Shown in pieces: positions 7,676 through 14,160 of a stretch of DNA of 28,720 nucleotides. This DNA is from Deltaproteobacteria bacterium (lineage in GTDB: Bacteria; Desulfobacterota; Binatia; Binatales; Binataceae). Numbering within the stretch: the first letter of the stretch is position 1; every line of letters starts with the position of its first letter. Location of the stretch: assembly GCA_021799555.1 (NCBI GenBank), contig JAJZAG010000006.1, positions 1 through 28,720 on the forward strand, in the 5' to 3' direction. The position numbers were made by a program, and so were the translations under genes. A model generated the notes under the pieces. It saw only the letters and a program-made list of their open reading frames with translations, ran no database searches and was not told where the DNA came from.

Positions 7676-8635
7676 ATGCGCGCGCTACGGATAATTGATA
7701 GAACGTCCCGATTCTGCCTTGCAGCGGTTTTTGCGACGGCCGCGACAGGGCTGGCGTTTGCCCAGAGCGGAAGCTTGTCTGAACAGGATGTTCCCGCCTC
7801 GGCGCCACCAACCGCCGTGACCAGGACGACATCCGCATCGCCGACAGGTTCCGCGGCCAATTCCGACTCCGCGCCGAAACCACCACCCCGTCCGCGCAAG
7901 ATCATCCCTTATACGGTCCGTCCCGGAGATTCCCTCGGGACGGTGGCGCAAATGTTCGGCCTCACTCCCGACGAACTGGCGCGCATAAATCATCTACGTC
8001 CCGATGACGAGTTGCTCAGCGGAGACGAGCTGAAGGTTCCGAATCCCTTCGAGGCGCAGGCCAAATCGATGCAGTCCCAGATCGATTCGCTCAACGCCGA
8101 GGCGCAGACGGCCGAGCAGAAGGCTGAGGCCGCCGAGCGCGACCTGACTGCGATGCAGGAAAAGGTCCAGGAACTTGGTGAAGACAATCAGTCGCTGACC
8201 TCCAGCGTACGGATTTTGCCGTGGTGGCGCGCGACCGCGCTCTCGACCACCGTGGCAGCGGCTCTGATGTTCGGTGTCATGATTGTCACGCTGTTTGAGT
8301 GGTGGCGAATGCGCCGCCGGTATGTTGAGCTGGCCAACTTGTCTGAAGATTTGAGCCGCCTCGACTACAAGTACAAGCTGATGATGGCAAAGGCGGAATT
8401 GCGCCTCCAGCAGCTTTACGGAAGACGGCGCGGCGGACTGACCGAGGGACAACCCAGGCCGAAAATGCCTGAGGAAGTCGAACTCGAACGCATGGCCGAG
8501 GACCTGAAGGAGATCCTCGAGCGTCATCTCATCAAGCTAGGCGCTCGTCCGCGCAACGCGCGCAAACGCACCCGATGGCGCGAGATGCTTGGCGAAGTCG
8601 ATCCGCACGTCGAAGCCCCATCCGCGCGGCGCTAA
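7676..8635 (+). CDS. LysM-domain membrane protein with coiled coil (FimV-like architecture)
   Basis: This 319-residue protein has a modular layout. A signal peptide covers residues 1-29 (cleavage near AFA-QS), followed by a Pro/Ser/Thr-rich linker to about 75. A LysM domain runs over 77-122 (YTVRPGDSLGTVAQMFGLTP, ending in LSGDELKVPNP) and should bind peptidoglycan. A coiled coil at about 124-170 is rich in Ala and Glu. One transmembrane helix lies at about 187-208, then a basic cytoplasmic region of about 110 residues with further helices. This order resembles FimV/HubP polar organisers, but the acidic TPR-containing C-terminus of those proteins is absent. The role is therefore only inferred to be in the envelope or at the pole. 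ATG 7676 gives a good signal peptide; the Shine-Dalgarno sequence is weak. The gene stands alone. Confidence 0.75.
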   Translation: MRALRIIDRTSRFCLAAVFATAATGLAFAQSGSLSEQDVPASAPPTAVTRTTSASPTGSAANSDSAPKPPPRPRKIIPYTVRPGDSLGTVAQMFGLTPDELARINHLRPDDELLSGDELKVPNPFEAQAKSMQSQIDSLNAEAQTAEQKAEAAERDLTAMQEKVQELGEDNQSLTSSVRILPWWRATALSTTVAAALMFGVMIVTLFEWWRMRRRYVELANLSEDLSRLDYKYKLMMAKAELRLQQLYGRRRGGLTEGQPRPKMPEEVELERMAEDLKEILERHLIKLGARPRNARKRTRWREMLGEVDPHVEAPSARR

Positions 8636-8840
8636 GCCGCGCGCCGATCAGCTTCCGTAACGCCTTTTCAGTTTTAATGGCCAGCCGGGGTGGCTGAGTC
8701 GTGAACGTTAATGCTCTTGGCGAAGGGTCTGGCTTTTCGCGATAATTGGCTCGATATTGTTCGGTGCGCGATGAGTTCGGCTTAATTCGGAAACGCCCCT
8801 GAGTGTGCTTTTTGTCAAACCCTTAACCCGGAGGATTCTC
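8636..8840. other. 205-base gap before the secreted Cys/His protein gene
   Basis: It contains a 5-bp hairpin (CAGCC-N5-GGCTG near 8683-8697) without a T-run, and a GGAGG Shine-Dalgarno sequence at 8830-8834 placed correctly for the next gene's ATG. The stretch GCCGGGGTGGCTGAGT resembles a tRNA-Leu/Ser 5' end, but no matching acceptor 3' strand or T-arm follows. Confidence 0.45.
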
Positions 8841-9206
8841 ATGAAAGGACTGCTGATCGCTGGTTTCGGAGCGATACTCTTGTTCGGGCTTGGTTCAACC
8901 GCAATGGCGGCCAACGCCGGTACCGCCAAAAGCGTCACCGGCACCCTCGAGGACAGCTTCTGCTACGGCACGATGGGTGCGCATGGCGCCGCGCACAAGA
9001 AGTGTGCGATCGGTTGCGCCAAAGCCGGCATCCCGGTGTCTCTGGTTGAAAACGGTACCAAGAAAATCTTCGTACTGCTGCCTCCAAAGAATGCTCAGGG
9101 CCTGCCCGAAGATGTCATGAGCAAAATGGAAGACACCGTCACCATCACTGGAAAGGAATACAGCAAGGGTGGCGTCAATTTTTTGACCGTAGATTCTCTG
9201 AAGTAA
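8841..9206 (+). CDS. Small secreted protein with conserved-looking Cys/His cluster, unknown function
   Basis: The 121-residue product begins at ATG 8841 behind a clear GGAGG at 8830-8834; an in-frame start at 8805 is disfavoured. A Sec signal peptide covers residues 1-23 (AMA-AN). The mature protein carries a compact cluster C41, H48, H52, C55, C59 in the segment FCYGTMGAHGAAHKKCAIGC, followed by a beta-rich end. I recall similar small secreted proteins with a Cys...His...C-A-x2-C motif in Acidobacteria and related soil bacteria, but they are uncharacterised as far as I know. The cluster suggests metal or haem binding or redox chemistry in the periplasm, which is inference. The next gene (DUF2231) starts 4 bases after the stop, so the two are almost certainly co-expressed. 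Confidence 0.7.
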   Translation: MKGLLIAGFGAILLFGLGSTAMAANAGTAKSVTGTLEDSFCYGTMGAHGAAHKKCAIGCAKAGIPVSLVENGTKKIFVLLPPKNAQGLPEDVMSKMEDTVTITGKEYSKGGVNFLTVDSLK

Positions 9207-9210
9207 GCGC

Positions 9211-9693
9211 GTGCTGGAGCGCCTTCTGCCGGGAGCGTCGCACCTACAGAATGTCCATCCGATCGTAGTACACTTTCCGATCGCCTTTCTGTGTGGTGCC
9301 ACGCTCCTTTATTTCCTTGCCGCCGTCATCGGCAGCGCGTCGCTTAAATGGGCCGCGCTATGGTCGCTGCTTTTCGGCACTGCGGGCGCGGGACTTGCCC
9401 TGCTTACCGGTTTCGAGGCAAGCGACGGCGTGATGGTCGCCGAATCCGTGCGTAGCGCGCTGCTCGATCACCACAAGCACCTGATGATTGCGACTGGCGT
9501 CATCGCAGGGTCGCTAACGATTTGGGCGCTTACCGCGCGCCCGATGCCGGTGCGGTTCAGGTGGGCTTTCCTCGCGGCACTCGTTGCCATGTGCGCCGTT
9601 CTCGCGCGCGGCGCCGATTATGGCGGCCGAATGGTCTATGACTACAACGCCGGCGGAAACGCCTGCGGCCAGCCGATCGAATTCACGAAATAG
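9211..9693 (+). CDS. DUF2231 integral membrane protein
   Basis: The product has 160 residues and four predicted transmembrane helices, at about 18-40, 46-66, 90-108 and 116-133. The signature VHPIVVHFPIAF near the N-terminus (H16, H21), a central His-rich DHHKHL (H87, H88, H90) and the C-terminal ADYGGRMVYDYNAG are characteristic of DUF2231. The paired histidines at membrane boundaries could ligate haem or metal; this is inference and the family is not biochemically established. The GTG start at 9211 is 4 bases after the stop of the small secreted Cys/His protein, so the two form a transcriptional and perhaps functional pair. No other gene shares the unit: 117 non-coding bases separate it from the crotonase gene. 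Confidence 0.85.
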   Translation: MLERLLPGASHLQNVHPIVVHFPIAFLCGATLLYFLAAVIGSASLKWAALWSLLFGTAGAGLALLTGFEASDGVMVAESVRSALLDHHKHLMIATGVIAGSLTIWALTARPMPVRFRWAFLAALVAMCAVLARGADYGGRMVYDYNAGGNACGQPIEFTK

Positions 9694-9810
9694 CCGAGCT
9701 GCCGATCCTGGTTTTGCTGGTGAGCGGAGCGCTTTTCGGCGCGCCGACTGCCGCGCTATAAGAAATCAACAGCGGCGGTGCAGTGCGCAAACTTTCCGGA
9801 GGATTCTTGC

Positions 9811-10641
9811 ATGGCATACACGGCGATATTGCTCGAAATTAAAGATGGCGTCGCAACTATCACGCTCAACCGCCCGGAAAAGCTCAACGCGTTCAGCGCC
9901 GCGATGAGCACCGAACTCTATCAAGCCTTCGCTGACCTCGATCAAGACGACGCCGTCCGTGTGATAATCGTAACCGGCGCGGGCCGCGCATTTTCAGCCG
10001 GAGCGGACCTCTCGAGTGCCGGCGGTGACACCTTCAACGCCGACAATCGCGCCGCGCGCGGCGAGATGCCGCGGCGTCCGCCGGTGCGTCCGTGGAATAT
10101 GAAGAAACCGATCATCGCGGCAATCAACGGACCCGCCGTCGGGATGGGTATCACGCTGCCGATGCAGTGGGATATTCGCGTCGCCGCCGAGAGCGCGCGG
10201 ATTGGGTTCGTTTTTGTCCGCCGCGGGATCATCCCGGAAGCGCTCAGCCTGTGGACCGTCGCACGTCAGATCGGTCTCGCGAAAACCAATGAGCTGCTCC
10301 TGACTGGAAAGATCATAAACGCGCGCGAGGCGCTTGAATTCGGAATCGTCAGCCACGTATGGCCCGACGCCGAGTTCATGGGCAAGGTGCGTGAGATGGC
10401 GGTCGACATCGCCGAAAACACCGCGCCTGTTTCGGTCGCGATGACCAAGCGGCTGACGTGGGGACTGCTCGCCGAACCCGAGATGGAGAAAGCGCAGGCT
10501 GTAGACTCGAACGCCTTCTGGTGGGTCGGCAAGCAGCCCGATTCGCATGAGGGTGTAAGCGCGTTTCTGCAGAAGCGCAAACCCGCGTGGAAAATGAAAC
10601 CCTCGAAGGATTTCCCGGACTTCCTGCCGCCGATCAAATAG
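9811..10641 (+). CDS. Enoyl-CoA hydratase/isomerase family protein (crotonase superfamily)
   Basis: The 276-residue protein starts at ATG 9811 behind a GGAGG about 9 bases upstream. Crotonase features include VATITLNRPEKLNAFS, the oxyanion-hole segments GRAFSAGADL and INGPAVGMGI, and a C-terminal trimerisation helix region. In classical hydratases the first catalytic glutamate lies in a P-E-I-x-L-G motif. Here that position is aromatic or hydrophobic, and the glutamate falls in RRGIIPEALSLW instead, a variant found in many crotonase homologues annotated as hydratases or isomerases. The precise reaction is therefore open: acyl-CoA hydration or double-bond isomerisation in fatty acid or aromatic catabolism. 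No other beta-oxidation genes adjoin it. pyrE follows after 128 bases. Confidence 0.88.
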   Translation: MAYTAILLEIKDGVATITLNRPEKLNAFSAAMSTELYQAFADLDQDDAVRVIIVTGAGRAFSAGADLSSAGGDTFNADNRAARGEMPRRPPVRPWNMKKPIIAAINGPAVGMGITLPMQWDIRVAAESARIGFVFVRRGIIPEALSLWTVARQIGLAKTNELLLTGKIINAREALEFGIVSHVWPDAEFMGKVREMAVDIAENTAPVSVAMTKRLTWGLLAEPEMEKAQAVDSNAFWWVGKQPDSHEGVSAFLQKRKPAWKMKPSKDFPDFLPPIK

Positions 10642-10730
10642 CACTGGCCGCCAGCTCGCTCGGCACGAGAAGTTCCGTGGGCTGCCACCACTTCGCCGAG
10701 CGCAGCCGCGGGCAAGCTTGCCGGGCGCCC

Positions 10731-10758
10731 TTGTGTGCGCTCTCGCATCGGATAAAAT
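10731..10758 (+). promoter_or_regulatory. putative pyrE promoter
   Basis: TTGTGT (10731-10736) and TAAAAT (10753-10758, 5 of 6 to TATAAT) are separated by 16 bases. The -10 element ends 11 bases before the pyrE ATG, so the transcript would have a very short leader. A 12-base palindrome GGCAAGCTTGCC (10711-10722) lies just upstream and could be an operator. Confidence 0.4.
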
Positions 10759-10769
10759 CCCGCGCAGCA

Positions 10770-11333
10770 ATGAACCAGCAATACCGCACTGAACTGATCG
10801 AGATTCTCGCGCGCGAGTCTTATGTCGAACGCGAGGTAACGCTTTCCTCGGGCAAAAAGTCTGACTATTACCTCGATTGCCGCCGCGCGCTCTTCCTGCC
10901 ACGCGCCGCGTTCCTTGCGGGCGAATTGATGCTCGAGTTGGTGGTCGCGGCCGGAGTCGAGCAGATTGGCGGGATGGCGGTCGCGGCGATTCCGGTGACC
11001 GACGCGATTCTTGCCGCCGCCTATCGCCACGGCGTCGACTTGCGCGGCTTCTTCGTGCGCAAGGAAATCAAAGGACACGGCCTCCAAAAGCGGATCGAAG
11101 GCGCTTTTGCCACCGGCCTCAAGACCGCCGTCCTTGACGATACGATCACGACCGGCGGCTCGACCCTTGAAGCGCTCGCGGCAGTGCGCGAGTCCGGCGC
11201 CCCGGTGACCACCGCGCTTACGCTGGTCGACCGCGGCGAGGGCGGCGCCGAAGCATTTGCGCGTGAAGGGCTCGCCTATAGCTGGGTCGTCACCGGTACC
11301 GAGATTCGCGCCGCCGCCCGCAGGCGCATCTGA
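10770..11333 (+). CDS. pyrE: Orotate phosphoribosyltransferase
   Basis: PyrE converts orotate and PRPP to orotidine monophosphate in de novo pyrimidine synthesis. The 187-residue product has the two family signatures: the catalytic loop FFVRKEIKGHGLQKRIEG (about 95-112) and the PRPP-binding motif AVLDDTITTGGST (120-132). The N-terminal segment LSSGKKSDYYLDCR is the substrate-binding region. The frame is open further upstream, but ATG 10770 gives the family's normal length and lies just behind a plausible -10 element. aroE follows 16 bases later, so the two probably share a transcript although their pathways differ. Length and motifs are typical. Confidence 0.96.
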   Translation: MNQQYRTELIEILARESYVEREVTLSSGKKSDYYLDCRRALFLPRAAFLAGELMLELVVAAGVEQIGGMAVAAIPVTDAILAAAYRHGVDLRGFFVRKEIKGHGLQKRIEGAFATGLKTAVLDDTITTGGSTLEALAAVRESGAPVTTALTLVDRGEGGAEAFAREGLAYSWVVTGTEIRAAARRRI

Positions 11334-11349
11334 GCGCTCGTCCGCCCCG

Positions 11350-12234
11350 ATGGACACTGACAGCCAGCACGCGCGCGAAATTTCCGGCGCCACGGCGTTG
11401 ACCGCAATTTTCGGAGACCCGGTCGAGCACTCGATGTCGCCCGCGATGCACAACGCGGCTTACGCGGCGCTCGGCCTTGACCGCCGCTACGTTGCCTTTC
11501 ACGTAACGCCGCAGCATCTGGCCGCGGCTCTGCGCGCAATCGCGGCGCTCGGAATTCTCGGCGTGAATCTGACCGTCCCGCACAAGGAACGCGCAGCCAG
11601 GATTATCTCCGAACAGAGCGCCGAGGCGCGTATCCTCGGCGCCATTAACTGTGTCATAAACCGGCGCGGCATCCTGGTTGGCGATAATACCGATGCACGC
11701 GGCCTCGAACGCGACTTGCGCTCACGCAAGCTCGATCTCTCGGGCCGCCTCGTCCTCGTTATCGGCGCCGGCGGCGCCGCCGCCGCGGCCGTGCTATGCG
11801 CGATCCGTATGCGCGCGGCGACGATTGCGATATCGAATCGCACTGTCTCGCGCGCAGCGCTTCTCGCACGGCGGTTCGCGCCGATGCTGCGGCGGCGCAG
11901 CCGAATCGAGGCGCACGGCCTCGACGCGCTCGAAAACGCGGCGATTCTCGCCGACGCGGCTTGCGTGATCAATGCCACACCGATGGGCCTGACGACGCGC
12001 CGCTTCGCGCCGCTTGATTACGCTGCAACGCCGCGCGAGTGTCTGTTCTATGATCTGCTCTACGCCGCGGAGCCAACCGCGTTCCTGAAACCCGCCCTCG
12101 GCCGCGCACGCCCGGCGGCCGACGGAGCCGGGATGCTGGTGGGACAAGGCGAACTCGCCTTCGAGCTCCTAAACGGCAAGGCGCCACCACCCGGCGTGAT
12201 GGAACACGCGCTGCGCGCACGACTCGGCCGCTGA
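11350..12234 (+). CDS. aroE: Shikimate dehydrogenase
   Basis: AroE reduces 3-dehydroshikimate to shikimate with NADPH in the aromatic amino acid pathway. The 294-residue protein shows the shikimate-binding site DPVEHSMSPAMHN, the catalytic pair K79 (NLTVPHKERA) and D115 (GDNTDARG), and the NADP-binding glycine loop GAGGAAAAA. The NRT motif that follows recognises the NADP phosphate (ISNRTVSRA). Later motifs are VINATPMGL and GMLVGQGELAFE. I place the start at ATG 11350; the earlier in-frame start at 11257 would overlap pyrE by 77 bases and add a non-conserved extension. It follows pyrE by 16 bases and is followed by the VOC gene after 45 bases. Length is at the upper end of the family because of Arg/Ala-rich loops. 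Confidence 0.95.
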   Translation: MDTDSQHAREISGATALTAIFGDPVEHSMSPAMHNAAYAALGLDRRYVAFHVTPQHLAAALRAIAALGILGVNLTVPHKERAARIISEQSAEARILGAINCVINRRGILVGDNTDARGLERDLRSRKLDLSGRLVLVIGAGGAAAAAVLCAIRMRAATIAISNRTVSRAALLARRFAPMLRRRSRIEAHGLDALENAAILADAACVINATPMGLTTRRFAPLDYAATPRECLFYDLLYAAEPTAFLKPALGRARPAADGAGMLVGQGELAFELLNGKAPPPGVMEHALRARLGR

Positions 12235-12279
12235 CATAACTCGCGCGGTCGAGTTTCAGTCTATTTAGAGGCATCGACG

Positions 12280-12693
12280 ATGGCCGGCAGAATCGATCAT
12301 TTGATGATCAACGTTAACCGCTTCGAGGACGCACGCCGCTTCTATTCTTGGCTGATGCCCGCGCTCGGATATACAAACACGATGAGCTTTCCTGATGACG
12401 GGCCCAAGCGCGGAATCGGATGGTGGACTCAAAGTGGTGGTTCGATATGGGTACAGGAGGCCGAGGCCCCGTATCGCTCCGACGAATTCCATCGACATCG
12501 AGTCGGCCTGTGCGAGATTGCCTTCGCTGCCGACAATCGCGCGCAGATTGACAATCTCGCGGGCGAGATCGAAAGGCACGGCGGCAAAGTCACCGACACC
12601 CCGCGCGAATACGACTACATGCCCGGATACTATGCGGTCTTCTTCACCAACCCCGACGGCCTGAAACTCGAAGCCGTGCACATTCCGCGTTGA
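12280..12693 (+). CDS. VOC family (glyoxalase/dioxygenase-like) protein
   Basis: This 137-residue single VOC protein begins RIDHLMINVNRFEDARRFY, the usual first beta-alpha-beta unit with H7 as a likely metal ligand. It ends YYAVFFTNPDGLKLEAVHIPR, where E131 is the matching C-terminal ligand. In the second half-module the common histidine is replaced by glutamate (GLCEIAFAA). The protein should dimerise to form a metal site, but the substrate cannot be told; lactoylglutathione lyase itself is unlikely without the second histidine. ATG 12280 follows a TAGAGG about 9 bases upstream. It is convergent with arsM, but VOC proteins near ars genes are not by themselves evidence of organoarsenical lyase activity, and I do not claim it. 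Confidence 0.85.
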   Translation: MAGRIDHLMINVNRFEDARRFYSWLMPALGYTNTMSFPDDGPKRGIGWWTQSGGSIWVQEAEAPYRSDEFHRHRVGLCEIAFAADNRAQIDNLAGEIERHGGKVTDTPREYDYMPGYYAVFFTNPDGLKLEAVHIPR

Positions 12694-12756
12694 GCGGACG
12701 GGCTACGGTACGGTCGCGCGCCGCCGCATCGCTAGGAAAAGCGGCGAGAGCGGCGG

Positions 12757-12775
12757 AATCGCGAATCCCGCGATT
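12757..12775. terminator. hairpin between convergent VOC and arsM genes
   Basis: AATCGCG and CGCGATT form a perfect 7-bp stem with a 5-base loop in the 124-base gap between two convergent genes. There is no T-run on either side, so an intrinsic terminator is not certain. A second, wider inverted repeat of CCGCGCGC overlaps the arsM 3' end (about 12808-12840). Confidence 0.3.
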
Positions 12776-12817
12776 ACGAACTCTGGCTGCACTGCGCGGC
12801 TTGAGTTCCGCGCGCGA

Positions 12818-13621
12818 TCACATTGGTTTGCGCGCGCGGATGAAGGCGCTGGCGAACTTGCCGTCTACCGCCGCGGCGATACGCTCAGCGTCCGCGCCAA
12901 GGCTCCCGAGCAAGCCTCTGGCTTGCTCGGCGGTGTAAACGCGCGTCGGCTCGATCTCGATATCGACGAAGCCGGCCCCCGCGAGCTTCGCCGCGTACTC
13001 GCGATCCGAGAGCGCGCCCGCGATACACCCTGCCCACAGTTCGACCATCCGCTTGATCTCGCCGGGAACTTCGTCCAGCACGACGATGTCCGAGACCGCG
13101 AATCGCCCGCCGGGCTTGAGAACACGGAACGCCTCGGCGAGAACGCGATCCTTATCGGCCGACAGGTTGATGACGCAATTCGAGATGATCACGTCAACCG
13201 AGTTGGCGGGCAGCGGGATGCTTTCGATCTCGCCTTGGAGGAACTCGACGTTCTGGACGCCCGCCTTGCGCTGATTATCGCGCGCCAATTCCAGCATCTC
13301 GTCGGTCATGTCCAGACCGTAGGCTTTCCCCGCGGGACCAACCCGCCGCGCCGACAGCAAGACGTCGATCCCGCCGCCCGAGCCGAGGTCCAGGACGGTC
13401 TCACCCGCCTTCAACTCGGCCAAGGCGGTCGGATTACCGCATCCAAGCGATGCCGCAATTGCTTTATCCGGCAGCCCAGCGATCTCGTTTTGCTCGTAGA
13501 GATTGGAAGTAATGATACTGGTTGGCGACCCGCAACACGCCGGGGCGGTGGTATCGCGCACCTTTGTGGCTTCGCTAGCGTACGTCTGGCGGACTTCCCG
13601 CTTGATCGTATCGTTGTGCAT
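12818..13621 (-). CDS. arsM: Arsenite S-adenosylmethionine methyltransferase
   Basis: ArsM methylates trivalent arsenic with SAM to mono-, di- and trimethyl forms. The 267-residue protein has the SAM-binding motif VLDLGSGGGIDVLLSA (about 76-91) and motif II GLDMTDEMLELAR. The cysteines expected to bind arsenite are present: C29/C30, C61, C149 in SNCVINLS and C199 in ELWAGCIAGAL. These correspond to C44, C72, C174 and C224 of the Cyanidioschyzon enzyme. The late C199 distinguishes ArsM from other class I methyltransferases and supports a full dimethylating or trimethylating enzyme. It lies 32 bases downstream of arsR on the same strand, so arsenic-dependent derepression is likely. No arsB/acr3, arsC or arsI gene is present in the window. 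Confidence 0.95.
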   Translation of the reverse strand: MHNDTIKREVRQTYASEATKVRDTTAPACCGSPTSIITSNLYEQNEIAGLPDKAIAASLGCGNPTALAELKAGETVLDLGSGGGIDVLLSARRVGPAGKAYGLDMTDEMLELARDNQRKAGVQNVEFLQGEIESIPLPANSVDVIISNCVINLSADKDRVLAEAFRVLKPGGRFAVSDIVVLDEVPGEIKRMVELWAGCIAGALSDREYAAKLAGAGFVDIEIEPTRVYTAEQARGLLGSLGADAERIAAAVDGKFASAFIRARKPM

Positions 13622-13653
13622 GTTTGTGACTCCTCGCTACTTGGATTCCCGTC

Positions 13654-14034
13654 TCATCGTTCGCGCTTCGCCCCGCTATCGCGCTCGCGTGGCATCGACC
13701 GCGGTGGCGCACCGGCCGCGCGATTAGCGCCGCTAGCCCAGAGGCCGCGGTGCAGATCCGCGCAGCAGTCTTCGGTGAGGAAGCGGATCAGCCGCGCGGT
13801 GTTTTCCCAGTCCACCGCGTAGTATATGAACCTGCTCGAACGCCGCGCGGACAGCAGCCGCGAGCGCGTCAGAGTGTCGAGATGATGCGACAGCGTCGAA
13901 CCCGGCATCGGGACTCGCCGCTTGATATCGTCAACGCACAGCCCTTGCGGGCCTGCGCGGACAAGCAAGCGGAAGATTTCGAGGCGGCCCGGCTGGCCAA
14001 GCGCGTTGAACTGGGCGGCGAAATCCGGCTTCAC
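13654..14034 (-). CDS. arsR: ArsR-family arsenic-responsive repressor
   Basis: The 126-residue protein is a winged-helix regulator: FNALGQPGRLEIFRLLV is the first helix pair, STLSHHLDTLTRSRLLSARR the recognition helix and wing entry, and RFIYYAVDW the wing strand. A vicinal cysteine pair, C90-C91 (TEDCCADLH), sits in the C-terminal dimerisation helix. This resembles Acidithiobacillus ferrooxidans ArsR, which senses As(III) with C95, C96 and C102, and differs from the C-V-C in the DNA-binding helix of E. coli ArsR. The last 25 residues are basic and Pro-rich and look disordered. The GTG start at 14034 has no obvious Shine-Dalgarno sequence and lies very close to a -10-like hexamer. Its only apparent partner is arsM downstream. 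Confidence 0.9.
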   Translation of the reverse strand: MKPDFAAQFNALGQPGRLEIFRLLVRAGPQGLCVDDIKRRVPMPGSTLSHHLDTLTRSRLLSARRSSRFIYYAVDWENTARLIRFLTEDCCADLHRGLWASGANRAAGAPPRSMPRERDSGAKRER

Positions 14035-14038
14035 GACT

Positions 14039-14070
14039 ATTCTAGTATCATCGAAATATTACGGGCGCAA
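14039..14070 (-). promoter_or_regulatory. putative arsR-arsM promoter and ArsR operator region
   Basis: On the minus strand TTGCGC (14070-14065) precedes -10 candidates GATACT (14049-14044, spacer 15) and TAGAAT (14044-14039, spacer 20). The AT-rich stretch between contains ATATTTCGAT (14059-14050), which is reminiscent of ArsR/SmtB-type boxes, and a TTC-N10-GAA dyad. If TAGAAT is used, the mRNA would be nearly leaderless. The spacing is not ideal for either choice. Confidence 0.35.
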
Positions 14071-14160
14071 GGCCGGTGCAGATTAAGAATCCAAATGTCG
14101 GAGTTTGGGCCAGCTTCGAAACGTTGGGTGGAGCGCCGGCGGAACCTTCAAGCTCGCGGG

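Noticed and set aside
8680..8780. tRNA-like start GCCGGGGTGGCTGAGT
   Set aside because: No complementary acceptor strand, anticodon arm or GTTCRAN T-arm follows at the right distance.
10266..11453. A 395-codon minus-strand frame across the crotonase, pyrE and aroE genes
   Set aside because: It is antisense to three well-supported genes and its translation shows no family features.
12280..13621. VOC gene as an ArsI C-As lyase partner of arsM
   Set aside because: The genes are convergent, and the protein lacks the vicinal cysteine pair expected of ArsI.
12923..13822. A 299-codon plus-strand frame over arsM
   Set aside because: It overlaps arsM and part of arsR in antisense and has no motif; ArsM cysteines and SAM motif fix the true frame.
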